Shown one piece after another: positions 1-9,635 of a DNA stretch of 64,000 nucleotides; the first letter of the stretch is position 1; each line of letters begins with the position of its first letter. The position numbers were made by a program, and so were the translations under genes. The notes under the pieces were generated by a model. It made no database searches, was not told where the DNA came from, and saw only the letters and a program-made list of their open reading frames with translations. This DNA is from Litoreibacter halocynthiae (GTDB taxonomy: Bacteria; Pseudomonadota; Alphaproteobacteria; Rhodobacterales; Rhodobacteraceae), in assembly GCF_004365635.1 (NCBI RefSeq), contig NZ_SOBH01000002.1, positions 496,001 through 560,000 of the forward strand. The letters are read 5' to 3'.

Positions 1-525
1 GCCAGACAGCATCTGCTGGACGAGTTGGAGCGCGAAAGAAAGTTGGGCCACACCCTGCCCGTCGACGTCAAAATCGGCGCGATGCTGGAGACCCCGTCGC
101 TGGCCTTCGCCCCCAAACAGTTCTTCGAGCTGGCGGATTTCATCTCCATCGGCGGTAATGATCTGAAACAGTTTTTCTTTGCTGCCGACCGCGAAAACGA
201 GCGTGTGCGCAAACGCTATGACACGCTGAATGTCAGCTTCCTGACCTTCCTTGAGCAAATCGTCGCGCGCTGCGCCGAGACCAACACGCCGGTTAGTTTC
301 TGTGGCGAAGATGCAGGAAGACCCGTCGAGGCATTGTGCTTTACAGCAATCGGTTTGCGGACGCTGTCGATGCGCCCTGCCTCCATCGGTCCGGTGAAAA
401 GCCTGCTGCGCCGAACGGATCTGGCCGAGGCCAAGCAGGTCATCGACGCCGCCCGCCTGTCGGGGGCGCAATCGGTGCGGGCCGCTGTTATGGACTGGTT
501 AACGGGCCGCGCCGAGACGTCCTGA
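1..525 (+). CDS. ptsP: PtsP (enzyme I-Ntr), C-terminal fragment
   Basis: The window opens inside this gene; the frame is open from base 1 and ends with TGA. The 174 visible codons match the C-terminal PEP-binding TIM-barrel of phosphoenolpyruvate-protein phosphotransferases. The signs are a GAMLETPSLAF segment, an SIGGNDLKQFFFAADREN segment (active-site loop of the EI family) and a VSFCGEDAGRPVEA segment containing the catalytic cysteine used as proton donor. The family autophosphorylates from PEP and passes phosphate to NPr in the nitrogen PTS, a cytoplasmic regulatory relay. The N-terminal GAF and phosphohistidine domains lie outside the window, so the choice of PtsP over a sugar-PTS enzyme I rests on similarity of the tail and on the absence of neighbouring sugar permeases. 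Confidence 0.85.
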   Translation, partial: ARQHLLDELERERKLGHTLPVDVKIGAMLETPSLAFAPKQFFELADFISIGGNDLKQFFFAADRENERVRKRYDTLNVSFLTFLEQIVARCAETNTPVSFCGEDAGRPVEALCFTAIGLRTLSMRPASIGPVKSLLRRTDLAEAKQVIDAARLSGAQSVRAAVMDWLTGRAETS

Positions 526-694
526 CCCCGGAAAACAAAACGACCCGCCGCACGGTTTTATCCGAAGGGCAGGCCGCGTCAGCGAGAGGGAAGACCCGCT
601 GGAAACTGGTTACTTACTCGTGCCTCAGGCATGTGTTCTTAACGATCAGCAACCCGTTGCATGCGCAGATAACCCCAGCAGGGTTACCGAATAG

Positions 695-1471
695 TTAACG
701 CTTGGTCGCTTTGTTCGACAACTCTTGCCGGAAGGCCTCGACCAAAGCGGCACGATCCGATCCCGTCTCCTCGGCCAGTCTTCGCAACCCGAAGCTGACA
801 TGCGCCATTTCCTGATAGTAACTGGTAAAGCTGTAGTTGATTGCCGCCCCCGTGACCGCCCCCAGCACCGGAATGGTCTGCGCGGCGAGCTTTTGGCCCA
901 GCACCAAGGCCAGCTTCGGGGCCACCTGTTTGATGACGCCGTGCAGCGTCGCGCCGGTGACGCTCAGCCGGAGGGTCAGAAAGTTGAGGTCGGTGCTGTC
1001 ATCCTCGGCCAGCGGACCAGCCGAGGCGAAGACCTGCAAGCATTCCGCCCGTGTGTCGGGATGGGTTGTGTCGAAACCATGTTCCTCGGCGATGGTCTGG
1101 ATGGCGCGCAAGATAACGGTGGTGGTCACCGGCAATTCGGCCAACGCGGATGGCAGCCCGCCGAACCCGCCAGCAGCCCCTGTGCCCATCGTCAGCGCAC
1201 GGGTCATCCACTGACCCGAGTCCGGCACATTGGCGCGGGTCTTCGCCGCCGCCTCGAAGCTGAACTCCAAGGCCTTGATCGTCGCCCCATCCAACCCGTC
1301 GCGCGCGCCTTTCGGCAAGTTATCCAGCAGGCCTTCCGCCTTCGCGCCCAGTGCGTTCAAAACTTTCAACCCGATCCCGCGCGCGTTGCGGTAACGGGCG
1401 GCAAGATGCTTGATTTGCACGTCCAAAGGGGGGGCAGCGGGTTTGATCGGGGGCAAAATGGACTGGTTCAT
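695..1471 (-). CDS. EcsC family protein
   Basis: A 258-residue protein of the EcsC family, whose biochemical role is not settled; in Bacillus EcsC is encoded next to an ABC transporter that affects secretion. The middle is rich in glycine and alanine with a probable membrane-associating helix near residues 90-130, and a second hydrophobic stretch (IPVLGAVTGAAINYSFTSYY) near residues 205-225. The ATG at 1471 was chosen because the longer open frame runs back through the whole acetyltransferase gene with an arginine-rich, implausible sequence. It starts 5 bases after the stop of that upstream gene, so the two are probably one transcript. It converges on ptsP across 169 bases that hold no clear gene or terminator. 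Confidence 0.8.
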   Translation of the reverse strand: MNQSILPPIKPAAPPLDVQIKHLAARYRNARGIGLKVLNALGAKAEGLLDNLPKGARDGLDGATIKALEFSFEAAAKTRANVPDSGQWMTRALTMGTGAAGGFGGLPSALAELPVTTTVILRAIQTIAEEHGFDTTHPDTRAECLQVFASAGPLAEDDSTDLNFLTLRLSVTGATLHGVIKQVAPKLALVLGQKLAAQTIPVLGAVTGAAINYSFTSYYQEMAHVSFGLRRLAEETGSDRAALVEAFRQELSNKATKR

Positions 1472-1476
1472 CCCCT

Positions 1477-1968
1477 TTAAGTGCTGCCCGTCGGCGCGTT
1501 TTTCAAGGAGGACACCACGCCGCGCACGTCTTTCCAATCCCAAAGCCCCAGCACACGGTCCGGGTTTGTGGGCGGTGGCATTTCGACCCCGTCGAGTTTT
1601 TGAAAGCCGAATTTTCCGTAATACGGCGCGTCGCCGACCAGCAGCACCCGCTTCCAGCCAAGCATCTCGGCGCGGGCCAGACTGTCGCGCACCAAGGCCC
1701 CGCCCAGCCCCTCGCCCTGACGCGTCGGGTGAACGGCCACAGGGCCAAGCAAAAGCGCACCATGCGCCCCCACGCGGATCGGCCAATAGCGGATGGCACC
1801 GCCGATAATGCCCGCCTCGTCGCTAGCGACCAAAGACAGCTCCGGCACCGGATCGACCCCGTCGCGCAAGCGGTAGGAGGACAGCGCAGTACGTCCGGGC
1901 GCAAACGACAGATCGTATAGCGCCTCGACCGCCCACCAGTCTTGCGGAGTCTCAACCCTGAGTTCCAA
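1477..1968 (-). CDS. GNAT family N-acetyltransferase (YhbS-like)
   Basis: A 163-residue single-domain GNAT acetyltransferase. The acetyl-CoA pyrophosphate-binding motif A is visible near residues 77-92 as VAVHPTRQGEGLGGALV, preceded by the beta-4 strand with LLLGP, and the motif B region follows with VLLVGDAPYYGKFGF. That last run is typical of the YhbS-like subgroup, whose substrates are mostly unknown. The only available start in frame after the upstream stop is TTG at 1968, a weak but acceptable start with a purine-rich stretch ahead of it. The gene is divergent from the flavin reductase, with 78 bases between them for both promoters, and is followed at once by the EcsC gene. Confidence 0.8.
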   Translation of the reverse strand: MELRVETPQDWWAVEALYDLSFAPGRTALSSYRLRDGVDPVPELSLVASDEAGIIGGAIRYWPIRVGAHGALLLGPVAVHPTRQGEGLGGALVRDSLARAEMLGWKRVLLVGDAPYYGKFGFQKLDGVEMPPPTNPDRVLGLWDWKDVRGVVSSLKNAPTGST

Positions 1969-2046
1969 TTGCCCTGCCCGTTTTTGTCCTTTCGGTGCAG
2001 TCTACATGGCGCTACCCCTTGGGCAACCAAGAAGGAGCCATTTGCA

Positions 2047-2652
2047 ATGTTCTACCGCCCCGAAGACGGCCACGGCCTGCCGCATAACCCCTTCAACGCC
2101 ATTGTGACGCCACGGCCCATCGGCTGGATTTCTACGCGCGGGTCTGACGGCTCCGAGAACCTCGCGCCCTATTCCTTCTTCAACGCGGTGGCGTATGTGC
2201 CGCCGCAGGTCATGTTCGCCTCGACCTCGGCCAAGCCGGACCGCGACGGCACCAAGGACAGCGTGGCAAACATTCGTGACACGGGGGTGTTCTGCGTCAA
2301 CGTGGTGGAATACGCCGCGCGCGATGTGATGAACGTGACATCCGGCCCGTGGGACAAAGAGGTGGACGAGTTCGCCAAGGCGGGGATCGAGCGGGTCCAG
2401 TGTGACACCATCCCCTGCTCCCGCGTGGTGAATGCCCCTGCCAATCTGGAGTGCAAACTGACCCAGATCGTGCGGCTTCCCGGCGAGGCGAATTTCGCCG
2501 TTTTCGGGGAAGTCATCGGCGTGCATATGCGCGATGACTGCATCAAGGATGGCATGTTCGACGTGACCACCTTCCAGCCTTTGGCACGGCTGGGATACAA
2601 GGACTACACCTATGTCAAAGACGTGTTCAGCCTTAACCGTCCGGGTGAGTAA
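2047..2652 (+). CDS. Flavin reductase family protein (DIM6/NTAB type)
   Basis: A 201-residue protein of the FMN-binding flavin reductase-like split-barrel superfamily. The early segment NPFNAIVTPRPIGWISTRG followed by NLAPYSFFNAVAYVPPQVMFAS is the signature of the DIM6/NTAB group; these proteins bind FMN and many reduce free flavin with NAD(P)H, though the partner here is unknown. The ATG at 2047 has a clear AAGGAG ribosome site at 2032-2037 with a nine-base spacer, so the longer open frame starting at 1942 was rejected. It stands alone, divergent from the acetyltransferase and convergent with the SulP transporter. Function beyond flavin binding is inference. Confidence 0.82.
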   Translation: MFYRPEDGHGLPHNPFNAIVTPRPIGWISTRGSDGSENLAPYSFFNAVAYVPPQVMFASTSAKPDRDGTKDSVANIRDTGVFCVNVVEYAARDVMNVTSGPWDKEVDEFAKAGIERVQCDTIPCSRVVNAPANLECKLTQIVRLPGEANFAVFGEVIGVHMRDDCIKDGMFDVTTFQPLARLGYKDYTYVKDVFSLNRPGE

Positions 2653-2930
2653 ACACGCCAATAGCCCCGAGCCGCCGGAATGCGGCGCGGGGTGGTGAGA
2701 CATCTCTATCTGGGGAAAAGCGCCCTCAAATCGGGTCGCTGGATACATAAATGGCGGCGCCGCCTGTCGCGGGTTGAGCCAGACAGGGGCGTTACCCCCT
2801 GCATCTTGAACGCATGCGTCATGCAGATTGCCCCATAACAGAGGCCCTGAATTCCACGAGCTATGTTCGACGTCGAGGGGCAGGTTTTACCCGCCCCCCG
2901 TTAATCTTTCGCTACGCAAGCGCACGGTGC
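2653..2930. other. Intergenic gap between convergent genes, one hairpin
   Basis: This 278-base gap between the flavin reductase and the SulP gene has no credible gene. The only structure seen is a nine-pair hairpin (one A.C mismatch): GGGGCAGGT at 2877-2885 pairs with ACCCGCCCC at 2889-2897 across a TTT loop. No strong T-run follows on either strand, so it is at best a weak or Rho-assisted terminator for the two convergent genes. Confidence 0.4.
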
Positions 2931-4607
2931 CTAATGCCCGCCCGCCATAACGCCGGTTTTGACCGAGTAGTTCACGGCGATCTCGTAGTCGGGGTCGTCG
3001 TCGCTGTCGATCATCAGCTGGCCCGCCTTGGTCAGCAACTGGTGGCAGTCGCGGCTGAGATGGCGGAGGTGGACGGACTTGCCCTCTGCCTCGTATTTGC
3101 CAGCGATGGCTTCGATGGCCTGCAAGGCCGACTGGTCGGCCACGCGGCTGCGGGCGAAGTCGATGATGACCTCTTCGGGGTCGTCCATGGGCGTAAACAG
3201 CTCCGAGAACCCTTCGGCAGAGCCGAAGAACAGCGGGCCTTCGACCTTGTAGACCTTGGTACCGTCCTCCATGATTTCGGTCTCGGCATGGATGCGGCGG
3301 GCGTTTTGCCACGCATAGGCCAGCGCCGACACGATGACGCCCACAACCACCGCAATGGCAAGGTCATACATCACCGTGGTGATGGTCACCAAGACGATCA
3401 CGAACGCATCCAGACGCGGCACCTTGCGCATGATGTTGAACGAGTTCCACGCGAATGTCCCGATCACCACCATGAACATCACGCCAACCAAGGCGGCCAG
3501 CGGGATCTGCTCGATCAGCGGCGAGGCCACCAGAATGAACGCCAGCAGAAACAGCGCCGCCGCGATACCCGCCGCACGGGTGCGGCCGCCGGATTTTACG
3601 TTGATCATGGATTGCCCGATCATCGCGCAGCCGCCCATGCCGCCGAAGAATCCGGTCACCGTGTTTGCCACGCCTTGAGCCACACATTCCTGCGACGCGC
3701 CACCGCGCTTATTGGTCATTTCGCCTACAAGGTTCAGCGTCAGCAGGCTTTCGATCAGACCAATGGCCGCGAGGATCAGGGCATAAGGGAAGATGATCCA
3801 CAGGGTCTTGAGATTGAACGGCGCCAACATGTCGCCATAGAGGCCCGTGCCGCCCTCGCCGCCAAAGCTGAACGGGATGTGGAACGGCGGCAGACCGCCC
3901 TTGATAGACGCCAGATCACCGACCCGTGGCACGTCGATCCCGAAGCCGATGACCAGCAGCGCCACGATACCGATGCCTGCCAGCGGCGCAGGGATCAGCG
4001 ACGTCACCTTGGGCGTGGCCCAGATAATTGCCATGGTCAGAACGGTTAGCCCCAGCATGATCACCAGCGGCCACCCCGTCATCCATTGCCCGCTGGCAAT
4101 ACCATGACCGCCGCTCGTGGCGGTGCCGGGCACCTGAAACTGGCTCATCTGTGCGAGGAAAATAACGATGGCAAGCCCGTTCACGAAGCCCAGCATCACC
4201 GGATGCGGCACCAGCCGGATGAACTTGCCCAGCTTGAAGATGCCCGCCGCGATTTGCAGCAGCCCCATCAGGATCACGGTCGCGAACAGGTACTCGACCC
4301 CGTGCGCAGCAACCAAAGCGACCATGACCACGGCCAAAGCACCCGTCGCACCGGAGATCATCCCCGGACGCCCACCGATACAGGCCGTGATCAGGCCCAC
4401 GATGAAGGCCGCATAGAGCCCCACCAGCGGGTGAACCCCTGCAACGAAAGCAAAAGCCACAGCTTCCGGCACCAAGGCCAGCGCCACGGTCAGGCCGGAC
4501 AAAATTTCGATACGCCAGCGCGCGGCCCCCATGGGGCCGGAGGGCGCAAGGCTCAACTCGTTCAATATCGGATTTTTGGCGAGGGACGCCATCAGCTTGT
4601 TGGTCAC
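2931..4607 (-). CDS. SulP family anion transporter with STAS domain
   Basis: A 558-residue inner-membrane transporter of the SulP (SLC26) family. About ten to twelve hydrophobic segments fill residues 30-430, starting with the typical GLTVALALVPEAVAFAFVAG run, and a cytoplasmic STAS domain occupies roughly residues 440-545. The family carries sulfate, bicarbonate or other anions; the overall sequence recalls BicA/YchM-type bicarbonate carriers of marine bacteria, but substrate cannot be read from the sequence. The start is GTG at 4607, supported by an AAGAGG site seven bases upstream; an internal ATG sits five codons in. It is a single gene, divergent from mtnP with a 184-base shared upstream region. 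Confidence 0.88.
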   Translation of the reverse strand: MTNKLMASLAKNPILNELSLAPSGPMGAARWRIEILSGLTVALALVPEAVAFAFVAGVHPLVGLYAAFIVGLITACIGGRPGMISGATGALAVVMVALVAAHGVEYLFATVILMGLLQIAAGIFKLGKFIRLVPHPVMLGFVNGLAIVIFLAQMSQFQVPGTATSGGHGIASGQWMTGWPLVIMLGLTVLTMAIIWATPKVTSLIPAPLAGIGIVALLVIGFGIDVPRVGDLASIKGGLPPFHIPFSFGGEGGTGLYGDMLAPFNLKTLWIIFPYALILAAIGLIESLLTLNLVGEMTNKRGGASQECVAQGVANTVTGFFGGMGGCAMIGQSMINVKSGGRTRAAGIAAALFLLAFILVASPLIEQIPLAALVGVMFMVVIGTFAWNSFNIMRKVPRLDAFVIVLVTITTVMYDLAIAVVVGVIVSALAYAWQNARRIHAETEIMEDGTKVYKVEGPLFFGSAEGFSELFTPMDDPEEVIIDFARSRVADQSALQAIEAIAGKYEAEGKSVHLRHLSRDCHQLLTKAGQLMIDSDDDPDYEIAVNYSVKTGVMAGGH

Positions 4608-4791
4608 GCTGCTGCCTCTTGTTCAGGTCACATATGTCTTTGAGTTGCGGGCCTGTTAGCGCACACAGTCACGGAATGCACGGAATACTTGAGCATACGG
4701 TTGCGTGATCTGGCGTCCGGTGCATTTCCATCCGCTTAACCTTCCGCCAATATGCCCCGAACTGATGCAATTCACGAATGAAGGACAGCAA

Positions 4792-5664
<873 letters not shown>

Positions 5665-5682
5665 ATTCAAAAACAAACACTT

Positions 5683-5730
5683 GCAGGCGCAGCATGCAAT
5701 TCACGTCTGCGCTTGCCTTACCTGTGGTAA
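5683..5730 (+). other. Hairpin after mtnP and a short dyad before the M15 gene
   Basis: GCAGGCGCAG at 5683-5692 pairs with CTGCGCTTGC at 5707-5716 (ten pairs, one G-T wobble, 14-base loop), a possible weak terminator for mtnP, though no T-run follows. Just after it TTACC-TGT-GGTAA at 5718-5730 forms a short perfect dyad that could be an operator ahead of the next gene. Both are structural observations only. Confidence 0.3.
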
Positions 5731-5766
5731 ACTCTCCCTATCAAGACAATAGCGAGGGAATTTAGA

Positions 5767-6594
5767 ATGGACACAGCAGCCATCAAGCTTGTGCAATCCA
5801 AGCTCAAGGAAATGGGGCATTACTCCGGCCGGATTGACGGCGACCGGGGGCCCAAAACACATGCCGCCGTCAAGAAGGGCATTCCACAGATCGGCGGCAC
5901 CCCGCCCGCAGGTTGGAAAGACCTCAGCGGCAAACGCCAGTCGATCATGTTTCTGCAACTCTACTGCCATTCCAACGACATCGACGCCGGCACCGTCGAC
6001 GGCTTTTGGGGGCCGCAGACATCATGGGCCGCCGACGCGCTGGACGAGAAACTGCAAAACGGCTTTGTCCACGCATGGCGTGACGTAGAGCCGATCGAGG
6101 CCAACCCGCACCAGTTCCCCAAGCAGTCCCAGATGACGAATTTCTACGGGCCCCACGGCATCCCAGGTGGACGCTCCCCCGAACTGGTATCGGTCCCCTG
6201 CCCGTGGCCATTGAAAATCGCCTGGAACAAGTCGCAGCGTCGATCTGGCTTCAAGGTGCACAAGAAGGTGGCCGACAGTCTGGGCGAGATCGTCGAGCGG
6301 GTGCATGACCATTACGGCCTCAAGGAAATCGAACGCCTCGGCTTCGATCTGTTCGGCGGCGATTATAACCCGCGTAAAATGCGCGGCGGCAGCAGCTGGT
6401 CCACCCATAGCTGGGGCATCGCCATCGACTTTGACCCTGAACGCAACCGCCTGAAATGGGGCCGTGGCCGCGCCAGCTTCGCCCACCCCGACTGCGCCGA
6501 CTTCTGGGAAATCTGGGAACGCCAAGGCTGGACGTCGCTGGGCCGCGTCAAGAATTTCGACTGGATGCATGTTCAGGCCGCGCGCTTGGGTTAA
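5767..6594 (+). CDS. Peptidoglycan-binding M15 family peptidase
   Basis: A 275-residue protein with two peptidoglycan_binding_1-like repeats (about residues 5-36 and 58-92; the second contains DIDAGTVDGFWGPQT) and a C-terminal M15 zinc peptidase domain. Zinc ligands can be read as H214 and D221 in the motif STHSWGIAIDFD and H268 in WMHVQ. Family members cut L-Ala-D-Glu or D-Ala-D-Ala bonds in peptidoglycan. There is no signal peptide or membrane segment, which is the usual build of a phage-type endolysin rather than a secreted housekeeping enzyme, yet no other phage gene is nearby. Good ribosome site GAGGGAA at 5753-5759. Confidence 0.82.
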   Translation: MDTAAIKLVQSKLKEMGHYSGRIDGDRGPKTHAAVKKGIPQIGGTPPAGWKDLSGKRQSIMFLQLYCHSNDIDAGTVDGFWGPQTSWAADALDEKLQNGFVHAWRDVEPIEANPHQFPKQSQMTNFYGPHGIPGGRSPELVSVPCPWPLKIAWNKSQRRSGFKVHKKVADSLGEIVERVHDHYGLKEIERLGFDLFGGDYNPRKMRGGSSWSTHSWGIAIDFDPERNRLKWGRGRASFAHPDCADFWEIWERQGWTSLGRVKNFDWMHVQAARLG

Positions 6595-6655
6595 AGGCTT
6601 TTAACCACGGCAACGCTAAGGTATCCGGAGATGCACGCAATCTCCGGAGCCGGTC

Positions 6656-7195
6656 ATGCCAAACACCAAGCAGGTCAAAGACTATATTCGCACCATCCCG
6701 AACTTCCCTCATGAGGGGATCATGTTCCGCGATGTCACCACCCTGTTTCTGGACGCCCGCGGGTTTCGCATGGCGGTAGACCAGTTGCTGCACCCCTATG
6801 CGGGCATCCGGTTCGACAAAGTGGCAGGGCTAGAGGCGCGCGGCTTCATCATGGGCGGCGCTATCGCGCACCAGTTATCCACGGGCTTCGTGCCGATCCG
6901 CAAGAAGGGCAAACTACCCGGCAAGACCATCGCGCAAAACTATCAGCTCGAATATGGCGAAGCGACGATGGAGCTGCACGAGGACAGCCTGCAGCCGGGC
7001 GAAAAGGTGCTTCTGGTCGACGATTTGCTCGCCACAGGCGGTACCGCCGAGGCTGGCATCAAGCTGATCGAAAAGCTCGGGGCCGAAGTCATCGGATGCA
7101 GTTTCATCATCGACCTTCCCGATCTGGGTGGACGCGCCAAGCTCGAAGCGATGGGCCAGGATGTCCATGTGCTGTGCGAGTTCGAAGGCGACTAA
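6656..7195 (+). CDS. apt: Adenine phosphoribosyltransferase
   Basis: A 179-residue cytoplasmic enzyme that joins adenine to PRPP to make AMP. It has the expected length, the N-terminal [17 protein letters not shown] segment that closes over the base, [13 protein letters not shown] in the core, the flexible loop [15 protein letters not shown], and the PRPP-binding motif [13 protein letters not shown] near residues 119-131. It lies downstream of mtnP, which supplies adenine; the M15 peptidase is between them. Two tandem hairpins follow the stop codon. Confidence 0.95.
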   Translation: MPNTKQVKDYIRTIPNFPHEGIMFRDVTTLFLDARGFRMAVDQLLHPYAGIRFDKVAGLEARGFIMGGAIAHQLSTGFVPIRKKGKLPGKTIAQNYQLEYGEATMELHEDSLQPGEKVLLVDDLLATGGTAEAGIKLIEKLGAEVIGCSFIIDLPDLGGRAKLEAMGQDVHVLCEFEGD

Positions 7196-7210
7196 CCCGC
7201 TCCTCCCCCC

Positions 7211-7289
7211 ATCATTGCTTCCAAAATACCTCGGGGTGTGGGGCAGAGCCCCACTAATTTCACCGCGTGTGGGGCAGAGCCCCACTAAT
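7211..7289 (+). repeat. Intergenic repeat with two tandem hairpins
   Basis: Downstream of apt a 23-base unit, GTGTGGGGCAGAGCCCC plus ACTAAT, occurs twice (7236-7258 and 7267-7289), exactly 31 bases apart. Each copy folds into a perfect seven-pair hairpin GTGGGGC-AGA-GCCCCAC (7238-7254 and 7269-7285). The leader ATCATTGCTTCCAAAATACC (7211-7230) recurs almost unchanged at 32948 behind prs, again followed by a G-rich hairpin. This marks a dispersed intergenic element, probably acting as a 3' mRNA end or stabiliser for apt and perhaps for the convergent FAD oxidase gene. Confidence 0.7.
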
Positions 7290-7293
7290 CTCC

Positions 7294-8706
7294 CTACCCC
7301 GTCACCACCGCGCCGGGGTTCATAATACCGTTCGGATCCAACGCCGCCTTGATCACCCGCATCGCCGCCAGCTTTGTCGGGTCGCCATAGCGGTTCAGGT
7401 CATTAACCTTGAGCCGTCCGATCCCGTGCTCTGCCGAAAACGAGCCTCCCATTTCCACCGCCAGATCATGCACGATCCGCTTCACCTCAGCCCGCTGGTG
7501 GTCGTGATCCGCCCGCGACTTCCCCTTTTGTGGAAATACGTTGTAATGCAGGTTGCCGTCCCCCACATGGCCAAAGCAATTGATCCGGAAATCGTCGACC
7601 CGCGCCAGCGCCTTGCCCGCACGTTCAATAAATTCGGGGATGCGCCCGACCGGAACCGACGTGTCATGCGACGAGACCGAGCCGATCCGGCGGTTCGCCT
7701 CCGGAATGCTCTCACGGATGGTCCAGAACGCCTCCCGCTGCGCGCCGGATTGCGCAATCACGCCATCACTCACCAAACCCCGTTCCGCTCCGGCTTCAAA
7801 CAATCGCTCCAGCGCCCGCGACGGCTCCACTCCCGCGACACAGCCGACATCAATCAGGACCATCCACTCCGGTGCTTGCTCGAAAGGCACGCGGACATCC
7901 GGCCCGACCTCGCCTAGGAAATCCAGCCCCATATGGTTGATCAACTCGAAGGCCGAGACCTGGTGCCCCAGCAGATCCCCCGCCAAAGTCAGCAGATCAA
8001 GCGCGGCCTGCGGGTCCGGCACAACCATTAACGCGGCCCCCTCGCCTGCGGGTTTCGGGAACAGTTTCAGCGATGCTGCGGTGATAACCCCCAGCGTCCC
8101 TTCCGCCCCGATCATCAGGTGACGCAGGTCATAGCCGGTGTTGTTCTTTTTCAGCCGCGACAGCCCGTTCAGGATCGCGCCGTCCGGCAGCACGGCTTCC
8201 AGCCCGACGCATAAATCCCGCGCATTGCCGTAGCGCAGCACATTCACCCCGCCTGCATTTGTGGACAGGTTGCCGCCAATCCGCGCGGATCCTTCGGAGG
8301 CCAGCGACAGCGGAAACACGCGGTTGACCGCCTCGGCGGCGTCCTGAACCGATGCAAGGATCGTTCCCGCCTCGGCCACCAGCACATTCTCGTTTGGAAA
8401 CACGTCACGGATTTTGGTCATCCGCTCCAGTGACAGGATCACCGGCACAGGGCCGCTCTCCAGCACTTGTCCGCCGACAAGGCCGGTCCCACCACCATAG
8501 GGGATAATTCCGACCCCTGCCGCAGCACAGGCCCGCACCACCAATGCGACATCCTGCGTGCAATCGGGCGCAATCAGGAAGCCGTCGCCCCCGTGATAGC
8601 GCCCGCGAGGCTCGTGCAGGTAGGCGTCGGTCAGCTCGCGAAACGCGGCTTCGGGAAGTTTCGAGGTCAGCTCTGCCCGCAGGGCGTCAGTCACAGAATT
8701 CAGCAT
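7294..8706 (-). CDS. FAD-linked oxidase, GlcD/D-2-hydroxyacid dehydrogenase type
   Basis: A 470-residue protein of the FAD-binding PCMH/vanillyl-alcohol oxidase superfamily. The N-terminal FAD-binding_4 domain (about residues 35-215) shows the phosphate loop PYGGGTGLVGG and SARIGGNLSTNAGG; the C-terminal FAD-oxidase_C domain carries INCFGHVGDGNLHYNVF and the terminal FSAEHGIGRLK segment, a catalytic-site region in D-lactate, glycolate and D-2-hydroxyglutarate dehydrogenases. The exact hydroxyacid is not evident. ATG at 8706 gives the usual family length; a TTG 15 codons upstream would overlap the preceding gene. It sits 37 bases downstream of the metallo-beta-lactamase-fold gene on the same strand. 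Confidence 0.88.
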   Translation of the reverse strand: MLNSVTDALRAELTSKLPEAAFRELTDAYLHEPRGRYHGGDGFLIAPDCTQDVALVVRACAAAGVGIIPYGGGTGLVGGQVLESGPVPVILSLERMTKIRDVFPNENVLVAEAGTILASVQDAAEAVNRVFPLSLASEGSARIGGNLSTNAGGVNVLRYGNARDLCVGLEAVLPDGAILNGLSRLKKNNTGYDLRHLMIGAEGTLGVITAASLKLFPKPAGEGAALMVVPDPQAALDLLTLAGDLLGHQVSAFELINHMGLDFLGEVGPDVRVPFEQAPEWMVLIDVGCVAGVEPSRALERLFEAGAERGLVSDGVIAQSGAQREAFWTIRESIPEANRRIGSVSSHDTSVPVGRIPEFIERAGKALARVDDFRINCFGHVGDGNLHYNVFPQKGKSRADHDHQRAEVKRIVHDLAVEMGGSFSAEHGIGRLKVNDLNRYGDPTKLAAMRVIKAALDPNGIMNPGAVVTG

Positions 8707-8743
8707 GGGGTCTTTATTGCGCGGCTTCTCGACAAGGGAAAGC

Positions 8744-9547
8744 TCATTCAATCGGGGCCCGCAAATAGGCAGGCCGCAAGGTGATCACAGTGGGCCGCTT
8801 TGGCAGCGTGCGCAGCGATATCTCAAGCGAACTGTCGCGGCGGCGGTCGATGGCAAACGCGTCCGACATGCCGGCCACGAACCGCCCCAAAGAGCCATCC
8901 GCCCACCAATGCATCGGGATCACCACCGAGGATTTCAGCCGTTTCAACACCTTCACCATAGTCGGCAAATCCAGCGTCAGCCCGCCATCCACGGGGGCCA
9001 TCACCACATCCAGCCGCCCCAATGCCGCATATTGCGCCAGATCCGGCTCGTGATGCAAATGCCCCAGATGCCCGATGCACAGCCCCGCCACCTCGAACAC
9101 AAAGATGGAATTACCATCCTCCTCCACATCGCCGGAAAACTGCCCGCGAATATCCGTCGACACATTGCGCACCAGCATCTCGCCTAGGTCCAGATGATGC
9201 TCCTGCTGCCAGCCGCGCAGCACGTATTTGATGCGCGGATCAGGGCTCGGCGTCCAATGGCTGGAATGGGCGTGGTTCATCGTGACGACATCCGGCACAA
9301 AGTCCCGCACGCCGAAAAATCCGGTGTAGTCAGTGGCCGCCGTCAGCCCGCCCGACGTCTCCAGAATAAATGTGGCATGGGCAATGTAGCTGAGCCGAAC
9401 TGTATAGTCGTCCAGCGCCTCCCCGAACGCCGCGCGATGCATATATTCGATCCCCGGCGCTTTGGCCAAGGCAATACAGTGGCTCGGCCTGCGGTCCTGA
9501 GCCAGTGCCGCAAGCGGCATCATCAAAAAGAGAAGTACCCATCGCAT
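8744..9547 (-). CDS. Exported metallo-beta-lactamase-fold hydrolase
   Basis: A 267-residue protein with a clear Sec signal peptide (residues 1-16, cut after LAALA) and a metallo-beta-lactamase-like fold of the UlaG/Lactamase_B_3 kind. The metal motif reads H92-A-H94-S-S-H97, in which the usual aspartate of HxHxDH is serine, so metal loading or chemistry may be altered. Further candidate ligands lie in IGHLGHLHHEP, APVDGG and VIPMHWW. Location should be periplasmic. No substrate can be named. It precedes the FAD oxidase on the minus strand and follows the RimJ-like gene after an 88-base gap. Confidence 0.75.
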   Translation of the reverse strand: MRWVLLFLMMPLAALAQDRRPSHCIALAKAPGIEYMHRAAFGEALDDYTVRLSYIAHATFILETSGGLTAATDYTGFFGVRDFVPDVVTMNHAHSSHWTPSPDPRIKYVLRGWQQEHHLDLGEMLVRNVSTDIRGQFSGDVEEDGNSIFVFEVAGLCIGHLGHLHHEPDLAQYAALGRLDVVMAPVDGGLTLDLPTMVKVLKRLKSSVVIPMHWWADGSLGRFVAGMSDAFAIDRRRDSSLEISLRTLPKRPTVITLRPAYLRAPIE

Positions 9548-9635
9548 AGCCCAAAGCTAGGGCATACGCTGCTCTGGGCAAAATCAAATGGTCTTCATCT
9601 TGGCAAAAATATTCAAAATCCCAAGCCGGCAACTG

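Noticed and set aside
2814..4049. A 411-codon frame on the plus strand opposite the SulP gene
   Set aside because: Histidine- and arginine-rich antisense product typical of a GC-rich mirror frame; the SulP gene on the other strand has clear helices and domain structure.
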